From assembly GCA_029851415.1 (NCBI GenBank), contig CM056741.1, positions 163,357,685-163,421,684 of the forward strand: a stretch of DNA of 64,000 nucleotides, written 5' to 3'. The notes under the pieces are model-generated. The model was not told where the DNA came from, did no database searches, and saw only the letters and a list, made by a program, of their open reading frames with translations. Positions 24,101 through 34,310 of the stretch are shown here, piece after piece (the stretch's first letter is position 1; each line of letters opens with the position of its first letter). A program made the translations under genes and the position numbers. The stretch comes from Eretmocerus hayati (Eukaryota; Arthropoda; Insecta; Hymenoptera; Aphelinidae).

Positions 24101-24197
24101 GTGTCTTGTTCTACCCCCTACGAATCTGTTCCACCCCGTGCTTCCATACAGAGCCCAGAGTAGGCTCATGTTCCCCCTTTGCAGAACGTACTGGTAA
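21195..24197 (+). pseudogene. Protein-primed family-B DNA polymerase, Polinton/Maverick-bidnavirus type, broken
   Basis: Domains in order: a conserved N-terminal region whose LCLPRAIACG (about 21740) and later NHFDL give a Cys and a His spaced as in OTU-like cysteine proteases; CxxC clusters (about 22160-22510); Exo I-like FWDTET (about 22550); an Exo II-like region ending KSFDL (22859); a GYFPHKF block (23056); LRQACLKFR; and a Pol A motif SLYP preceded by YYYDV (about 23948). Lesions are a TAA at 22871, a one-base frameshift near 23237-23241 and a TGA at 23853. The frame ends at 24195-24197, so the Pol B and Pol C motifs are missing. This family replicates linear genomes by protein priming. 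As seen it cannot be functional. Identification of the family is firm; bidnavirus versus Polinton affinity is not. Confidence 0.88.
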
Positions 24198-24590
24198 CTA
24201 ACTTCTTTTGGTGAAGAACACCTTTTGTAATAAAATGCAGCATCGGATCTTCTCTTGAATCGAGACATATTCCTTTGATGCATCGAAGAAAAGCCTTTGA
24301 ATGTACTCAAAGTAGACTATTGAGAATCGTGCAGTCAATCGGCCCAGACTATTGCGATCATATATCACATGCTTCCTGCAGATGTGACTCAATCATACTT
24401 GATGGGAGTAAGGGAAAAATTCCTGCTCTGATCTGAAACCGTTGTCAGAGGCCCATTTCGAGGTTGGCGGCTTTACTGTCCCGAGGGAAATAGATAAACC
24501 CTGTTCTATTATATGTACTACATATTTTTCGCAGCTGGAGTGGAATCTCACTCCAGGGATCGGGGGTTTCTATGCCTGACCTCTAATTGA
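24198..24590 (-). pseudogene. Leftward gene, 3' part, copy 2
   Basis: The reverse-strand frame ends at a stop whose complement is CTA at 24198-24200, directly abutting the polymerase stop on the other strand. Visible words are RFSIVYFEYIQRLF and FDASKEYVSIQEK, with homology to 18240-18800. One stop interrupts it near 24395; upstream the same frame stays open (VVHIIEQGLSISLG) to about 24590. It could be the C-terminal part of the Walker-A-bearing gene that begins near 25.98 kb, but the intervening kilobase is too decayed to join. No family recognised. Confidence 0.4.
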
Positions 24591-24599
24591 TGAGCGACC

Positions 24600-25675
24600 A
24601 ATGTGTCATGTCCTGACCTCTTTAGATCACCGTATTATACATATACATATTATTCATATATTTCCTGCACAAGTTTTCTCGAACAAACGCGCGCGGATTT
24701 TTTACACGAACACATACCCTCATCTCATAAATAACCCCATCCACCATCCCGATGCTCCTCGACATTCAAGGCCATCTTTGACAATTCAATTTATGTATCA
24801 GCTATGAAAATATTTTTGGTTCAAACATTTGTACATTGAGTAAGTAGAGTTAGAAAACTGTGACCGCTCTTCGTCCCAAATCAAGATAGCGCGCTGACAA
24901 ATTACCTATCCTCGCTTTCCCTTTGAACAGCCCTCTACCTGAATATTCAGTGCGCGAGCACCGCCAATAGTATAACGAAACAATACATTATACCTGACAA
25001 TTTAATGTCGCGCGGAAATAGTCTACTAACCAGCTTGTATGTAAAGCGACGATGGCCCTTGAATTTTTACCGAAAATATAAAAATACTATGTCTCGGAAG
25101 GGAAAGACACCATTAGGGGACGAAGCTCTGCCCGAGTAGCATCAAAGTGTACCTTTAACTTTCTTCAATAAAGCCGCGTGTAATCAAGAACAAGTGTTTC
25201 AAGTAATAATTTCAAACAACCCTTGCCGCTGTATTATTGATTTGGATATCAGAGGAGCTCCAGCAGGAATTATTCTAACTGAGAGAATCCAGAAATACGT
25301 ACCGCAAAATCTATATATTTCAGAATCTACTACTTCAAGGTAAGGGCAGGAGTTACTACACATGTTTACCTAATGAACACTCTCGCGTTCCCAACTATTG
25401 ACTCAATTATATCGACGACACTGTTGCAGCTTGATTACTGATTTTCCCTGCTTAGTTCTAACTGCTATTTCTTATTAGTCTACACTCTTTTCTTCACGTA
25501 GTTTCCAACTTTAACATTTTAAAAGTCGCGGTAGAATTATACGAGGGTGGCTCCTCTCCCGGCCGAAGCGCGCATAGCGTAGGCGAAACTGGAGCCGTAG
25601 TTGTCATACCCTTTTAATAAATATATAACAAATGTATTCTTTTAGCCTCCCGAAAAGTCGTCGCAACTCAAACTC
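24600..25675 (-). other. Decayed interior of the leftward gene, or filler
   Basis: Between about 24855 and 25200 the reverse strand has one frame of over 100 codons with only two stops (words RAELRPLMVSFP, GKNSRAIVALHTSW). This is suggestive of a dead coding region in the same orientation as its neighbours. The remainder shows nothing I can name. Confidence 0.25.
25549..25596. repeat. GC-rich foldback
   Basis: GGCTCC (25549-25554) and GGAGCC (25591-25596) close a GC-rich segment containing further short self-complementary words (GCGCGC, CGGCCG). Its composition contrasts with the AT-rich flanks. Possible structured site; the stem is short. Confidence 0.35.
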
Positions 25676-25980
25676 AGGATGCGAGAGTCAGTTCTCCAAG
25701 AGCTTTTATTGATAAATCGAGCCGCTTTTTTCACCGGAATAACAAAGTCAGCTTCACGTGGGTCGTTCGATGCGGGGATTTACGTATCATACAGACGAGT
25801 TCCTAGAAGATCAAGTATCTCGAGAAAGGCTACGTAAGTGAGCGTTTTTCCGGAAGCGCCCTTCATGGAATACCAGAATACCCGCCTCGGAGAGGGGTTA
25901 GGATGACCGTTATCGGTCATCTTTTCGGATTGGTTCACAAAATTTTGAACAAAAGAGCTTTCCCAAGCGAATTGTGCAGT
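25676..25980 (-). pseudogene. Walker-A-like NTPase fragment (leftward gene, 5' part)
   Basis: The reverse strand is open for about 67 codons, encoding FVQNFV, then RRVFWYSMKGASGKT. After a TAA it continues open for about 38 more codons. The aromatic VFWY followed by GxxGKT with a non-Gly first position resembles the degenerate P-loop of CRESS-DNA virus Rep/SF3 helicases more than a classical Walker A, but the Walker B region is not recognisable. It reads away from the promoter at 26001, so that promoter region may be bidirectional. Helicase identity is inference. Confidence 0.35.
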
Positions 25981-26000
25981 CTGCTCTAAGCTAGAGGCTT

Positions 26001-26040
26001 TATAAGTCGATGCATGAGCCAGCCTCGAGATCAGTCTTGC
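26001..26040 (+). promoter_or_regulatory. Arthropod-type core promoter (TATA + TCAGT initiator), copy 2
   Basis: TATAAG at 26001-26006 and TCAGT at 26031-26035, with the initiator A 32 bases after the TATA start. The flank (GATCAGTCTYRCA-like, preceded by a GCATGAGCC/GCGCGAGC segment) matches the promoter at 18911. The two initiators are 7.1 kb apart, which gives the apparent unit length of the virus-like element. Confidence 0.6.
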
Positions 26041-26264
26041 AACTCAGGGTTCACGAGTACCTTCTGTGCACCCACGTGATTCGAACATCGTCTCCAGGAC
26101 AGTGCCGAGCACTCCAACCCCAGCACCTCCACCAAGGCCTACGAGCAGCTGCAAGAAGCATTTTATTATATTCGTCCAAGCTAGCAGGCGAATAATCATA
26201 AAATCAGCTGACTCGAAGTATTAGGAATGCATGAGTAAATGAGAGGCTTGCTCGCCGATTAATC

Positions 26265-26336
26265 GGTGTCTCTATCTCCTCTCGTTCTCCGAGTCCTAAC
26301 TGCTGTACAGCGGGAACAAGAGGAACCAGAGACACC
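26265..26336. repeat. Leader stem-loop
   Basis: GGTGTCTCT...AGAGACACC with further pairing inside (CTCGTTCTCC/GGGAACAAGAGG), arms about 30 nt. A related arm is present before gene B (about 19386-19420, GGTGTCTCTGTCTTCTC), so the structure, or at least its sequence, is shared by two units. Confidence 0.5.
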
Positions 26337-26470
26337 AAATACGTTGCACATGAGCCTCCGATATGCTCATAGGTCCCTGATATCCTGCGTTAAACGATGC
26401 TCTATTTTCGCCTGATTCTATAACAATATTATATTCCTATCATTGATTATTTCATCATTGATGTAGGTCG

Positions 26471-26827
26471 ATGGCATCATCCTCGTGGGAGCTGACTTAC
26501 ATCGAGTAGGAGGCTCTGAACATTGCGCCTCACTGCAGAGCGTTCGTCATCGTTGTGAACGAGGAGCCCGCGGTCTATCAACCACCCCCGACAACGCCGG
26601 CCTCACCAGCCCCGCCAGCCCCATCAGCTGTCGAGGTAATCCAAATACCGGGGACACCACCCCGGATTTTTATTCAGAACGGGTGGACACCACCCGAATT
26701 GGAGGAGTTAGGGCGGCTTTCCTGGTTCAACCCTCCAGAAAGCCCAGAAATGATAGACATCGGATCCTCGCCGCCGCTAAAACGGCATAGAACTGAGATC
26801 ATTGATTGGGAGGAATGTGAGGTATAA
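26471..26827 (+). pseudogene. Proline-rich SIM-motif protein, copy C
   Basis: The ATG at 26471 aligns with that of copy B. A TAG at 26507-26509 replaces the lysine codon before EAL found in A and B. After it the frame is open to TAA at 26825: hydrophobic RAFVIVV, a proline block, VEVIQIPGTPP, GWTPPELEELG, then MIDIG, a basic LKRHR block and IIDWEE. MIDIG and IIDW are weaker variants of the SIM cores in copy B. Similarity to A and B spans the whole length. A downstream internal GTG at 26555 could not rescue the N-terminus. Confidence 0.52.
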
Positions 26828-27547
26828 TCTTACTGGCACGTTCTCAACTTTGCGCACAAATTAGCGAATTCTGCGCACGATCGAGACAACTTTAAACACG
26901 ATTTGGAACTTGCCGTACTGAAAATCGTGCATACGTAAAAACCAATTCGTTCAAGTTTGAGCACCGCACAACCATCCGCAAAGTACTACTACGGCACAAC
27001 TTTATGAACACAATATCAGAAAATAACAAGAGCACGTGGCATGACACTAAAACAAGGACATTGCTGAACGAGTGGTGCGACTATCTCTTCGAAAATTGAA
27101 TAACTAATTCAAAATGAGTATACTCCCAATCTTTACTTCTGAAAAATTGAACAATGGAAGAATTATCGGAATAATCATTCCGTACTCCAAATCCAACGAG
27201 CTTTACGATGCCGTATCGTAAAGTTGTTTTGTTTTAATTTTTCGAAAAAAAAATTTGTTGTTGACTACGAAAATTGACCCAAAATTCCAAATTTGACCTC
27301 ATCATCTGAGAGATCGGACCGAGTTATGTAAAAATTTGAATAATATGTGTCCTAAATAAATGGAGAAATAGAGAGAGCCAAATGGAGGGGATACTGGATG
27401 AGTCATGATTACTATACTCAGGAAACTTGTTTTTTCCTAAGGATATCAATCGTAAGTACCCCACTGGTTGATCTCTACTGGGAGAGAGCCAAGGAGAGAG
27501 CGCAGGTGGAGGCTCTCACCCCTTTCTCAAATTACCACTGGCCGCCG

Positions 27548-27678
27548 AAGTATTCATCATTAACACCTTCACTGCGATGGACCCCTTTAATGAAATTTTG
27601 ATCACCGCCGCACAGAGTTCGACGCATGGGTCCCACCGGTGGGGCCAATCGCAGTAAAGGTGTTAATGATGAATACTT
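27548..27678. repeat. 131-bp MITE within copy 3 of the virus-like element
   Basis: AAGTATTCATCATTAACACC at the left end is repeated inverted at the right end (to 27678), and pairing continues through CACTGCGATGG against its complement. It lies between gene C and the exon at 27854, so it inserted into the element after the element's arrival or was carried with it. Confidence 0.75.
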
Positions 27679-27853
27679 TTTGATATTCTCGATCGCAACG
27701 TCGGGGCACATAACAGTACACACAGAGGAGCATCTAGGGTTACTATTAGGTGGATCGATGACGATCCATTCGAATATTCTATCTTGAATGATAAGTTTTC
27801 CAGTCAAACTAATTCCATTGAATTCACTATAATGCAACTCTTTTCATTCACAG

Positions 27854-28334
27854 TCTTGGGAGCTTCATGATCTTATTCCCGAGGTTTTACGGAAGATGTG
27901 GCTTCAATTCTTTCTAAGAAGCAAAAGAAGAGAGCGAGTCGTGTGTGAGCCGAAGCTCCACATTTACGAGGAAATTGATCCTCTTCCCATCGGCCAAGCA
28001 GTGATGGATGTATCATGGCCTCAAATTCACCATAATTTAACAACTGAAGACATCAAAGCGACCGAGGAAATAATAATCAGGGGTCTCAGTCCTGAACCAG
28101 TGAACAGCTTAGTATGAAGAATGTTTTCCCGAGGACGAAAGTAGAAGAAGCGGCTCCTCAAAGATTCAAGAAAAATATTACGTAGAAGTGAGGAAGAAAT
28201 TTTTCACCAGCTTGGAGAGAGTTGACATCAAGGAAATCGACCCAATTATCATCAGTGATCTCAACGCCGGACCAGTGACAAGCAAAGCTTGGAAAACGCC
28301 TCTCGGGGAGAAAGATAAGAGGAAATGGAGCTAG
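27854..28334 (+). pseudogene. Second gene of the virus-like element, copy 2, with internal domain repeat
   Basis: The acceptor TTCACAG precedes an exon encoding SWELHDLI, a basic RSKRRER, EPKLHIYEEID and TEEIIIRGLSPEPVNS, ending at TGA 28115-28117. A second frame, 28128-28334, encodes DIKEIDPIIISDLNAGPVTS, which repeats the preceding block. The two were probably one protein with two copies of a small domain, now split by a frameshift near 28117-28128. Homologous to 17271-17532 and the sequence after it. No recognised family. Confidence 0.42.
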
Positions 28335-28833
28335 ATTTTTAAAAAACATTAAAGTAAAGGAGGGATAGCGTGCCCCTTTGTAGCACAACAATTTACGATC
28401 AGGGATTACGATTGCCCTCTAATCTCTGCCTAAGTCCTATCTGTATTCCAAAGCAGAGTCGTACTGACAACTGCAATACGCTCGTTCACAAAAACCTTGT
28501 CTGTTAGGATCATGAAAAATAAAATCTGTAGAGCACTTAACAGTCTGAAAGTAAAAACACTAGACGGGTTTACTGGTAGAGGAATTTTTTCGCTCATAAC
28601 AAGCTGTTCTACCGTGCTAAAATTGTACTTCGTTACTATCCTTGCAAAAATATGAACGGTATATTATCATTCTTGTTTGATTTGTGACGATTTAAAAAAC
28701 ATTTCTTGACAATTACGGATGTTCTCTCTTATACATATTTTGACCAGTCAGAATTTTTGAATGATCGCTGTCATGATTAAAATTGAAAATCAAAGGAACA
28801 CAGAAAATGCACAAAGCTATCAAAGATAGTTTA
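28335..28833. other. Spacer between virus-like region and protease
   Basis: No gene supported. It should contain the protease 3' UTR on the reverse strand. Confidence 0.4.
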
Positions 28834-31800
28834 TCAGGGCTGCATGTTGTCAAGCAGCCAATGCAAGTAATGTGCAATATTTGTATAGACTGCTGGCACA
28901 TCACTTTCAGCGCACACACTTCGTCCAAAACTTACGATGCCTATCTGAATATACCGAAGTGGTAGCCTGATAGCATAAGGGTACCTTATGAGCGTCTGCA
29001 GAGGTCCGCCACTGTCACCGGTACAGGAGTCCTGACCGGGTTCACCACCGGCGCAAAGTTGCTTGTACCATAACTGAACAAGAGGCTGGTCTCTGTACAC
29101 TTTTTCACAAGTTTCTGCTCGCTTGATGGGTAGACGTACCTTGAGTAGTCGATTAGAGAGTGTGACACCACCTTCGCGAGAACCCCAGCCTGTTACAACC
29201 CCAAAACGAATACCGGACAGCATCGAAACTGGATCCAGAGGCAAGCAGATTGGGCGTACGCTTGTCGATCGAAAGCTTATTCTTCCTTTGATTCTGCACG
29301 AATAAAATGAAAATTTTGAAGAAAACATTTCTTGAAGGAATGAGAATATTGGATTAACCATGAAAAGAAGCTCGTTTGACGTAAACTAGCACACCTCAAA
29401 ATGACGAAGAGTAGCACAACTCAATGTGTTTTTATTTGTGTAAGTTTTGAGATTTACTAATTGAAGTCGAACGTGATACTCTTCGTGGTTAATTCAAGAT
29501 GTACTAGTTTTCGTATTAGACGGCGAGATGTGCTAGTCTTCAAAGAATAAGTGCTAGTTTTCGTAGGGAGGTTGATATGTGGAATTCTTTGCGAGGAGAG
29601 ACGATGTATGCTTTTCTATGAAATCATGATAGTTTATAAAATCTGTCTTTAATCTCGAACGAAATCATAATCTCAACATAATGTGATGCAAAATCACTCG
29701 TCACTATCATGAACGATTCAACATTTGACTCTGAGTGATGCGAGGAGTACGTCGAAAAAAAATTGAGTTAAAATCTACCTTGGGCTACTTTCAAAAAAGG
29801 AAGCTCTTCGGGAGTGCAAAATTGAGTTCAAGAGTTTCTGCATGAGATGAAATTGATTTGCAGTTTTATCGATAAGTCGTTGGTCAATCACATGATATCT
29901 TACCTGATCAAGGCTATGTCATTCTGCAATGATGTTGGTGAATAGTTGGCATGAATGTGGATGTTTTTTATATCAAGATCTTGATACTTTTCAGCACAAA
30001 TGCTTGCTCCACTGTCAAGTGTTTCGCAGTCAAATTCAGTATCAAGATTGTATTCTCCAACTCTGACTCCCACCAACTTCAAAGCTGTAATAAAAGTTCT
30101 GGATCAGTGGCAAGTTTTCTATGAAGAATTGTATGTACACTCGAAGTCATTACTCTACAGATAACCATGAGTGGGACTAACATCACAGCTTCCTCTCATA
30201 GTTAAGTCTGCGATGTTAGAAAAATTTCCTAAGATTGTCGAATTTTCCGCGAATTTTGAATGGGAAACACATGAAATCGTATTGATAGTTGAGCCAAACG
30301 TATAGACCTTTTTTGATGCTTTGTGCGCAAAAGAGTGCTCCACGTACAGTTTGACGATTTTCACTCACAGCTTATCGCAAGTTATCGTTTGATGAACAGG
30401 GGTGAATTCTTATTTGCATCCTTCGATAAGGATATAAGATTCCATCATGACATGAATATACTGCCCAATTGTTTTACCTAGTTTGTGGAATTGGCATTCG
30501 GCGTCACGATTCAGATCAACGAATGGATGGATATTTATTACGATGATTTTGAGTAAAAATTTGCCAGAATAACTAACGCATGACAGATAAAAATGTAACA
30601 TAACCGGTGAATCAAATTGCGAAAATGGTGGAGCGTCTTCGAATCTTAGAATGTAATCATACGAGTTTAATAAAATCAGGGCTATCTCTTGCACGCTTCC
30701 ATCAATATTCAGACTCGTGAAGCAAGCATTGCCAACAATCATTTCCATTTCAAAACAATGAAAATCTAAGCTCTCTATAACATGTTCGTTAGAGTGCACA
30801 TTAGAAAAATACTTCATCTAATCAATAGAATATCTAACAACTGCCAACAACGCAAAGCGAACCATGGTATCAAAGCTGCATCAACTTACTAATTAATAAT
30901 TTCCTAATGAACGCCGGAAATAAAGCAAGGTACATAAGCCCTCCCGTCAACTAATTTTTTTGGAAAAAGAGAAAGAAGATGATAAGATTGGTTGTCCAAT
31001 TAAAGGGTTATACTATGAATATTATATCCTTAGTCAGGATAGTAGTAGGTCTATTTTCACCGGAACATATTTTGAAGAGCACTCACACAAGAGCCAAGTA
31101 GAGTGGTCGGTCTCACTATATCATTGTTATCGTAAATATTGAGTATTTTCTTCAGCAACAATCGCTCTAAATTTTAATAGCCCTTACTCAACTAGAAATT
31201 ATAAAAAAAACAAGAGGACTAGACTATCTTTAAAATCTACAAATCTGATCAAATGATGAGATAGCTTACCAAGATTAATACGTCATTCTCTGAAGAAATA
31301 TAACGTGAGATCAACTTCAGCTATTGTCGATAGCTATTGTTGATAGATCTCAGTTGAAATGCCTGAAGTAAAGCAAGTAAAATTCATTAGAAAAAGTTCT
31401 CACTTAAACTACGACGTGCGGTAATTTAACAAGGAATGGAGTATTAAACAGACAAGCAGTTTAAGGAAAAATCTAAGGACAATAGAAAATGCCTCACTTC
31501 AGAATCAGTGTAAGATCGAACCATATGCATCGCCTCAATTGAAAATCGTGCTTGGCTCTTGGAATTTCATAAGCTTGTTCACAGACCAATATCCACTTGG
31601 GTCAAGTTTGAGATATGAGTAAAATACATTGAATCGAAAATGTGAGATACTGAATTTGGTTCATTACTCCAAAATCATAAATCTTCCATCTCGATCGAAT
31701 GGTAATTCAATATTTAGAGGAGCATTTTGATCGGTGCAAAAGGGGAGAAATCAATAAAGCACATACTCACGTTTTGGCAGGTATGCAACGCAATGAGCTG

Positions 31801-34310
31801 CCGTCATGAGGTACTTTTCATTGATAATGCTCGCGCCACAACGAAAGTCAGGCCTCGATTTGCTAGAGTTGACAGTTGTCTGAGTTGTCCAAGGTGGATC
31901 TATTGTAATTTGGTAGGCTAGCAATCCCATCCATGGAAACTCGAATAAACGAGTTGGGCTACCGCCGTGAATTCGCATCTCAGCACTAACAGGCCCGCAG
32001 AGTTCATGATTGAGAAGTTGCAGAGATGGATGAGATGGGTCAACTCGCTCCGGTGCGATTACTTGCACTTGATGTTCACCATGATGTTGAATGCGGTTGA
32101 CGACGGTGCTGGCCAGATGCTGCAAAGGTCTTATTTGATCTTCGATATTCACAAACTGAGCCTCGCAGCAGACGCTTGGATCGTTCCCTGGAAAATATAG
32201 AGAAAATTTTTCATACTAGTTATTACAAGAACGAGAGAAATGTTAGATTTGGGTATTGAAAACAAAAATCTCGATGATTTTATGTAAATCTACATCATTG
32301 GAGGGAATTGGTAGAATATGGGGCAAAAATATACTGTTATTTGTTGTAGCGTCGAAAAAACTCGATATATAAGTCATCAAGACCTTTGAGGGTTTTTTTT
32401 TCCGAAATCCGAAACCTCAATTGATGCATTCAAAGACAAGAGAACTGATTTTGAGTCAAGACGCTTGACTCTTGAGATCGATCTGGCAAACTTGGCTTGA
32501 TGCCATATTTTCTGTTCCATTGACAATTTTTTACATTTCTCAATAGTTATAGAAGGTTTCTATTAGTCGGAGTGAAATTAAACATTTTTAATGAGAGATT
32601 ACTTGATAACATTTTATAATAGGTAACTGTGAGTAGTTTCATAAGAAAACAAGGGATGAAATTTAATACATTGCACATTAGATTTCATTCTGAGTCATCT
32701 TTTTTGATAACGTGAATGGAAATATTACTATAATATCAACATTTACTCCGCTGAAAAAAGGTGGAGGATTTTTTAAGACCTCGTGATGCAAATGGAAATT
32801 CTGTTCAGAATAGTTTTTGCAAATCTTTTTAAACTCTTTTTCACTAGTATCGTTGTAGCTCAAATATATTTGAACATAGCGGAATGTGGCTCAGCGCATT
32901 CGAGGGATAGGGGAAGGATCTATCAGAGGTCGTCTGAATTCCCCGCTTTTCATATCATCAGTATTATATGTGGAAGTTTCCCAAAGAAATGACTTTTGAA
33001 TTTTCTTCTCTAAAAGCTACCTTTTCGTTAATTTTCTCAGCTTTGCAGAAATCCAGAGGGATAAATTTGTAAAACCTCAACACAACAAAATACTGAAGAA
33101 CCGCTTAGAGTCTACAAAGATCATCCAGAGTGTATTTTGAAATAGCAGGATATTCCACCCCGAAATAAGCATCGGAACGCTTCAAAAATCGAATCACTTG
33201 GAGAAAATGAGAGGATTATTTCCGTGAAACCCATGCTTAGTAGCGTGGAATTAAGAATTCGAAAGATTGTCTTTCAAATAGCCCGGTCCATGTTTCGATA
33301 TCTTACAATGTTAAAGGATCCTCTGGTAATTTTAATCCCGTTTAGTGTGCGATCACTCCATGTTCTCCAGTCAAACTTTTCTCATTTATTGAATAAAATA
33401 ATACCTGTTGCAGTTATGAAGAGAATTCTGTAAGATTTGGTTTGGTGGTTGATTTTCCCCGATATATAAAAACCGGCACACAAAACTCATGTGGCCTTGC
33501 ATACTGTAACCACCCATTTTTGGCGCGCTTCTTCAAAGCGAAGCGTAACAAAAACCGCCATGAAGGAATCCCTGGGGACGGGATGCCAGATGGAGGTATC
33601 TTTTTTCCCTCCATTTTCATCTTCTAACGGCCAGACTCCAGCTCTATCCTCCCTAGACTCTAGATTCCAGAGCATTCCAGAGTTTCGAGCAGAGTTTGGT
33701 TCCAGAAATATCGTCAAAGTTATGAATATGATGAGTATTGAGATTTAATTTTGATCCAGAATGAAAATAGCGTAGTTTGAAAAGATTCGTTTTGAAGACG
33801 GGGATAATGAAAAATGAAAGACAATATTTGAGAAAATAAGATTTAGAGTTTAAAAGAATATAGTGATGACCTCAAGCAAAATGAAAATCTGAGCCTGAAA
33901 TGGCAAAGTTGCCAGTAGAGTTCGATTAATTTCCAGTAGCGTGCCTTCATGTGTATTCAAAAAACATTCACAATTCGCATATTTTTTAGTGAAAATTGAG
34001 AATTGATGAAGGAAAATTATGCTATTATGCAACAGGAAAAATGATTAATCGTATTAAATTGATAATAATGGAAGTTAACAAATATGTAATGAACATGGAA
34101 CCATTGTGTTGACTTACCTTGCCAAGCGCAAATATTTTGCCGCACCTCGTTGTAGGTAGTGAGTGCCGGTCGGCTTCGCAGCAACTTCATCACGGGCTGG
34201 CATTCTTTGATTGGTACACACTTTTGGCTCGGCTCGCTGCATTTGATGGAATTTCTCGCATCGGTAGCAATCAAAATCGACGTCGTTGTCAGGATGAAGA
34301 TGCGAAGCAT
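28834..34310 (-). CDS. CLIP-domain trypsin-like serine protease (four exons)
   Basis: Secreted zymogen of the insect haemolymph cascade type (Toll or prophenoloxidase activation). Exons, in reading order on the reverse strand: 34310-34118, 32187-31771, 30084-29904 and 29293-28834. All are GT-AG, in phase, and give 416 residues. Signal peptide about residues 1-18 (MLRIFILTTTSILIATDA). The CLIP domain has six cysteines from Cys24 to Cys71/72 and is split by intron 1. A long linker leads to the activation site Arg136-Ile137 (MR/IHGG). The catalytic triad is His196 (TAAHC), Asp259 (NDIALI) and Ser358 (GDSGGP), and Asp352 in the S1 pocket gives trypsin-like specificity. The triad is complete, so it is a protease rather than a CLIP-A homologue. 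The exact orthologue is not assignable by eye. Confidence 0.93.
29294..29903 (-). other. Protease intron 3
   Basis: 610 bp with no gene or repeat recognised. Confidence 0.5.
30085..31770 (-). other. Protease intron 2 with a dispersed-repeat fragment
   Basis: About 30315-30430 resembles segments at 34850-34925 and 39460-39565 (shared GTGCGCAAA, ACAGTTTGACGA, TTTCACTCACAG words), a degraded dispersed repeat. Two reverse-strand open frames (30155-30364 and 30410-30817) overlap or adjoin it and show no domain. Confidence 0.45.
32188..34117 (-). other. Protease intron 1
   Basis: 1.9 kb. A GC-richer block at about 33510-33680 (CCAGACTCCAGCTCTATCCT and neighbours) may be a repeat fragment, but no second copy was found here. 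No gene supported. Confidence 0.45.

Noticed and set aside
25676..25980. Classical Walker-A ATPase such as a Polinton packaging ATPase
   Set aside because: The first glycine of GxxxxGKT is replaced and the packaging-ATPase context is missing; only a degenerate P-loop can be claimed.
30410..30817. 135-codon reverse-strand open frame in protease intron 2
   Set aside because: It has an ATG but no domain, no splice logic with the protease exons (whose phases are complete without it), and it adjoins a dispersed-repeat fragment.
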